This document shows, in pieces, positions 49,870-50,735 of a stretch of DNA of 50,735 nt. The notes under the pieces are model-generated. The model saw only the letters and a list, made by a program, of their open reading frames with translations. It did no database searches and was not told the DNA's origin. Origin of the DNA: JBFWYO01 sp050186335 (GTDB lineage Bacteria > Pseudomonadota > Alphaproteobacteria > Bin65). The position numbers and the translations under genes are program-made. Location: contig JBFWYO010000027.1 of assembly GCA_050186335.1 (NCBI GenBank), forward strand, positions 1 to 50,735. Reading direction: 5' to 3'. The stretch's first letter is position 1; each line of letters starts with the position of its first letter.

Positions 49870-50727
49870 CTAGTTTGCCAGCGCTTTCGCGTGATGCGCG
49901 AAATGGTCTTCCATGAACGACTGCACGAAATAATAGGAGTGGTCGTAGCCCTTTTGCAGCCGCAACTCGACCGGCTGCCCCCGCTCGCGACAGGCCGCGG
50001 CGAGTTCGTCGACGAACATGAAACGCTGCTGGTAGAATTCGTCTTGGTCGCCCTGGTCGACGAGAATTTTCGGCGCCTTGTGGCCGGCCTTGACCAATGC
50101 AAGTGCTTCGTACGGCGCCCACGCGGCGGGATCGGACCCGAGATAGGCCGTGAACGCCTTCTGCCCGAGCGCCACCTGCGAGGGCGAACAGAGCGGCGCG
50201 AATGCCGACACCGATTTGTATTTGCCGGGATTGCGCAGCGCCGCGATCAGTGCGCCGTGGCCGCCCATGGAATGGCCGAACACGCTTTGGCGCGCGGCGT
50301 CGACCGGCAATTCGGCCGCGACCAGCGCCGGCAACTCGTCGATCGCATAGTCGTACATGCGATAGTGCGTCGACCACGGCGCCTGGGTCGCGTTGACGTA
50401 GAAACCGGCGCCCTGACCCAGATCAAAACCCGGGTCGTTGGGCACGTCGTTGCCGTCGACGTCCTTGCCGCGCGGCGACGTGTCGGGCGCGATCACGACG
50501 ATCCCGTGGCGCGCCGCATGCTGCTGCGCCCCGGCCTTGATCGTGAAATTCTCCTCGGTGCAGGTCAGGCCGGACAGGTAGAACAGCACGGGCACCTTGC
50601 CGCGTTCGGCCTGCGCCGGCACGAAGGCGGAGAAGCGCATCGCACAGCGCGTCGATTTCGCGACGTGGCGAAATACGTATTGCACGCCGCCATGACACTT
50701 GTTGGCGCTGATCTTTTCCAAAGCCAT
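49870..50727 (-). CDS. fghA: S-formylglutathione hydrolase
   Basis: A 285-residue esterase of the alpha/beta-hydrolase fold. The nucleophile elbow is GHSMGGHGA (S153), with the Asp in VDQGDQDEFY and the His in GYDHSYYFVQ. The oxyanion and entrance motifs LSGLTCTEENF and DTSPRGKDVDGNDVP are diagnostic. It completes formaldehyde detoxification by releasing formate and glutathione. The partner alcohol dehydrogenase is not in the window. The start (50727) is eight bases from the right edge, with a GGAGG-like ribosome site partly visible. Confidence 0.95.
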   Translation of the reverse strand: MALEKISANKCHGGVQYVFRHVAKSTRCAMRFSAFVPAQAERGKVPVLFYLSGLTCTEENFTIKAGAQQHAARHGIVVIAPDTSPRGKDVDGNDVPNDPGFDLGQGAGFYVNATQAPWSTHYRMYDYAIDELPALVAAELPVDAARQSVFGHSMGGHGALIAALRNPGKYKSVSAFAPLCSPSQVALGQKAFTAYLGSDPAAWAPYEALALVKAGHKAPKILVDQGDQDEFYQQRFMFVDELAAACRERGQPVELRLQKGYDHSYYFVQSFMEDHFAHHAKALAN

Positions 50728-50735
50728 CGGAGGTC

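Noticed and set aside
48425..50377. Long - strand open frame (650 codons) across suhB, efp and the esterase
   Set aside because: It is an out-of-frame shadow of three clear genes on the same strand and has no domain pattern.

Overview
The window is GC-rich, gap-light chromosomal DNA from an alphaproteobacterium. The evidence is a Caulobacter/rhizobial-type cpaABCDEF-tadBC pilus locus, an MmgR-like (alpha-r8) small RNA, an Mla-type lipid transporter with a STAS-fused permease, and a run of rpmE, OmpA-like, MotA-like, suhB and efp genes in the order I remember from this class. I cannot name the genus. A Rhodospirillales or Hyphomicrobiales relative is a guess. I see no prophage, insertion sequence, CRISPR array or rRNA.

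Region 1 (1-15.7 kb) is catabolic. A partial GntR/FCD regulator opens the window. A + operon follows with a PEP-mutase/isocitrate-lyase-type enzyme, a cysteine hydrolase, a maleate-isomerase/racemase-like protein and an SDR, and after a small repeat an MBL hydrolase. A - operon (FAD monooxygenase, maleamate-amidase-like hydrolase, second isomerase-like protein) is divergent from a + operon with a PuuE/imidase-like deacetylase and a complete Liv-type ABC transporter. TNGT-N2-ACNA palindromes, the pattern of FadR-type GntR regulators, sit on putative -10 boxes in front of all three operons, so the regulator at the left edge probably controls them. The chemistry fits uptake and opening of a cyclic imide or N-heterocycle, amide removal, and conversion of a C4 acid into central metabolism. 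The exact substrate is inference. A - pair (SDR and a third lyase-fold protein) closes the region.

Region 2 (15.8-26.5 kb) holds an O-antigen ligase-like protein, a cytosolic reductive-dehalogenase homologue (two 4Fe-4S clusters) behind a MarR regulator with a palindrome between them, a small exported protein, and a tightly overlapped operon of lyase, hyuB, hyuA, a cysteine-less isochorismatase-fold protein and a flavoprotein.

Region 3 (26.6-39.4 kb) is a Tad/Flp pilus locus. A tadD-like TPR lipoprotein converges on tadC-tadB-cpaF-cpaE-cpaD-cpaC-cpaB-cpaA-flp (- strand), and a tadG-tadE-tadE operon runs divergently from flp.

Region 4 (39.2-50.7 kb) is mostly housekeeping: a small lipoprotein, tRNA-Val(GAC), an N-formylglutamate amidohydrolase and a GNAT acetyltransferase, the MmgR-like sRNA, an MlaE-F-D-lipoprotein operon, rpmE, a MotB/OmpA-like and MotA-like pair, suhB, efp and S-formylglutathione hydrolase.
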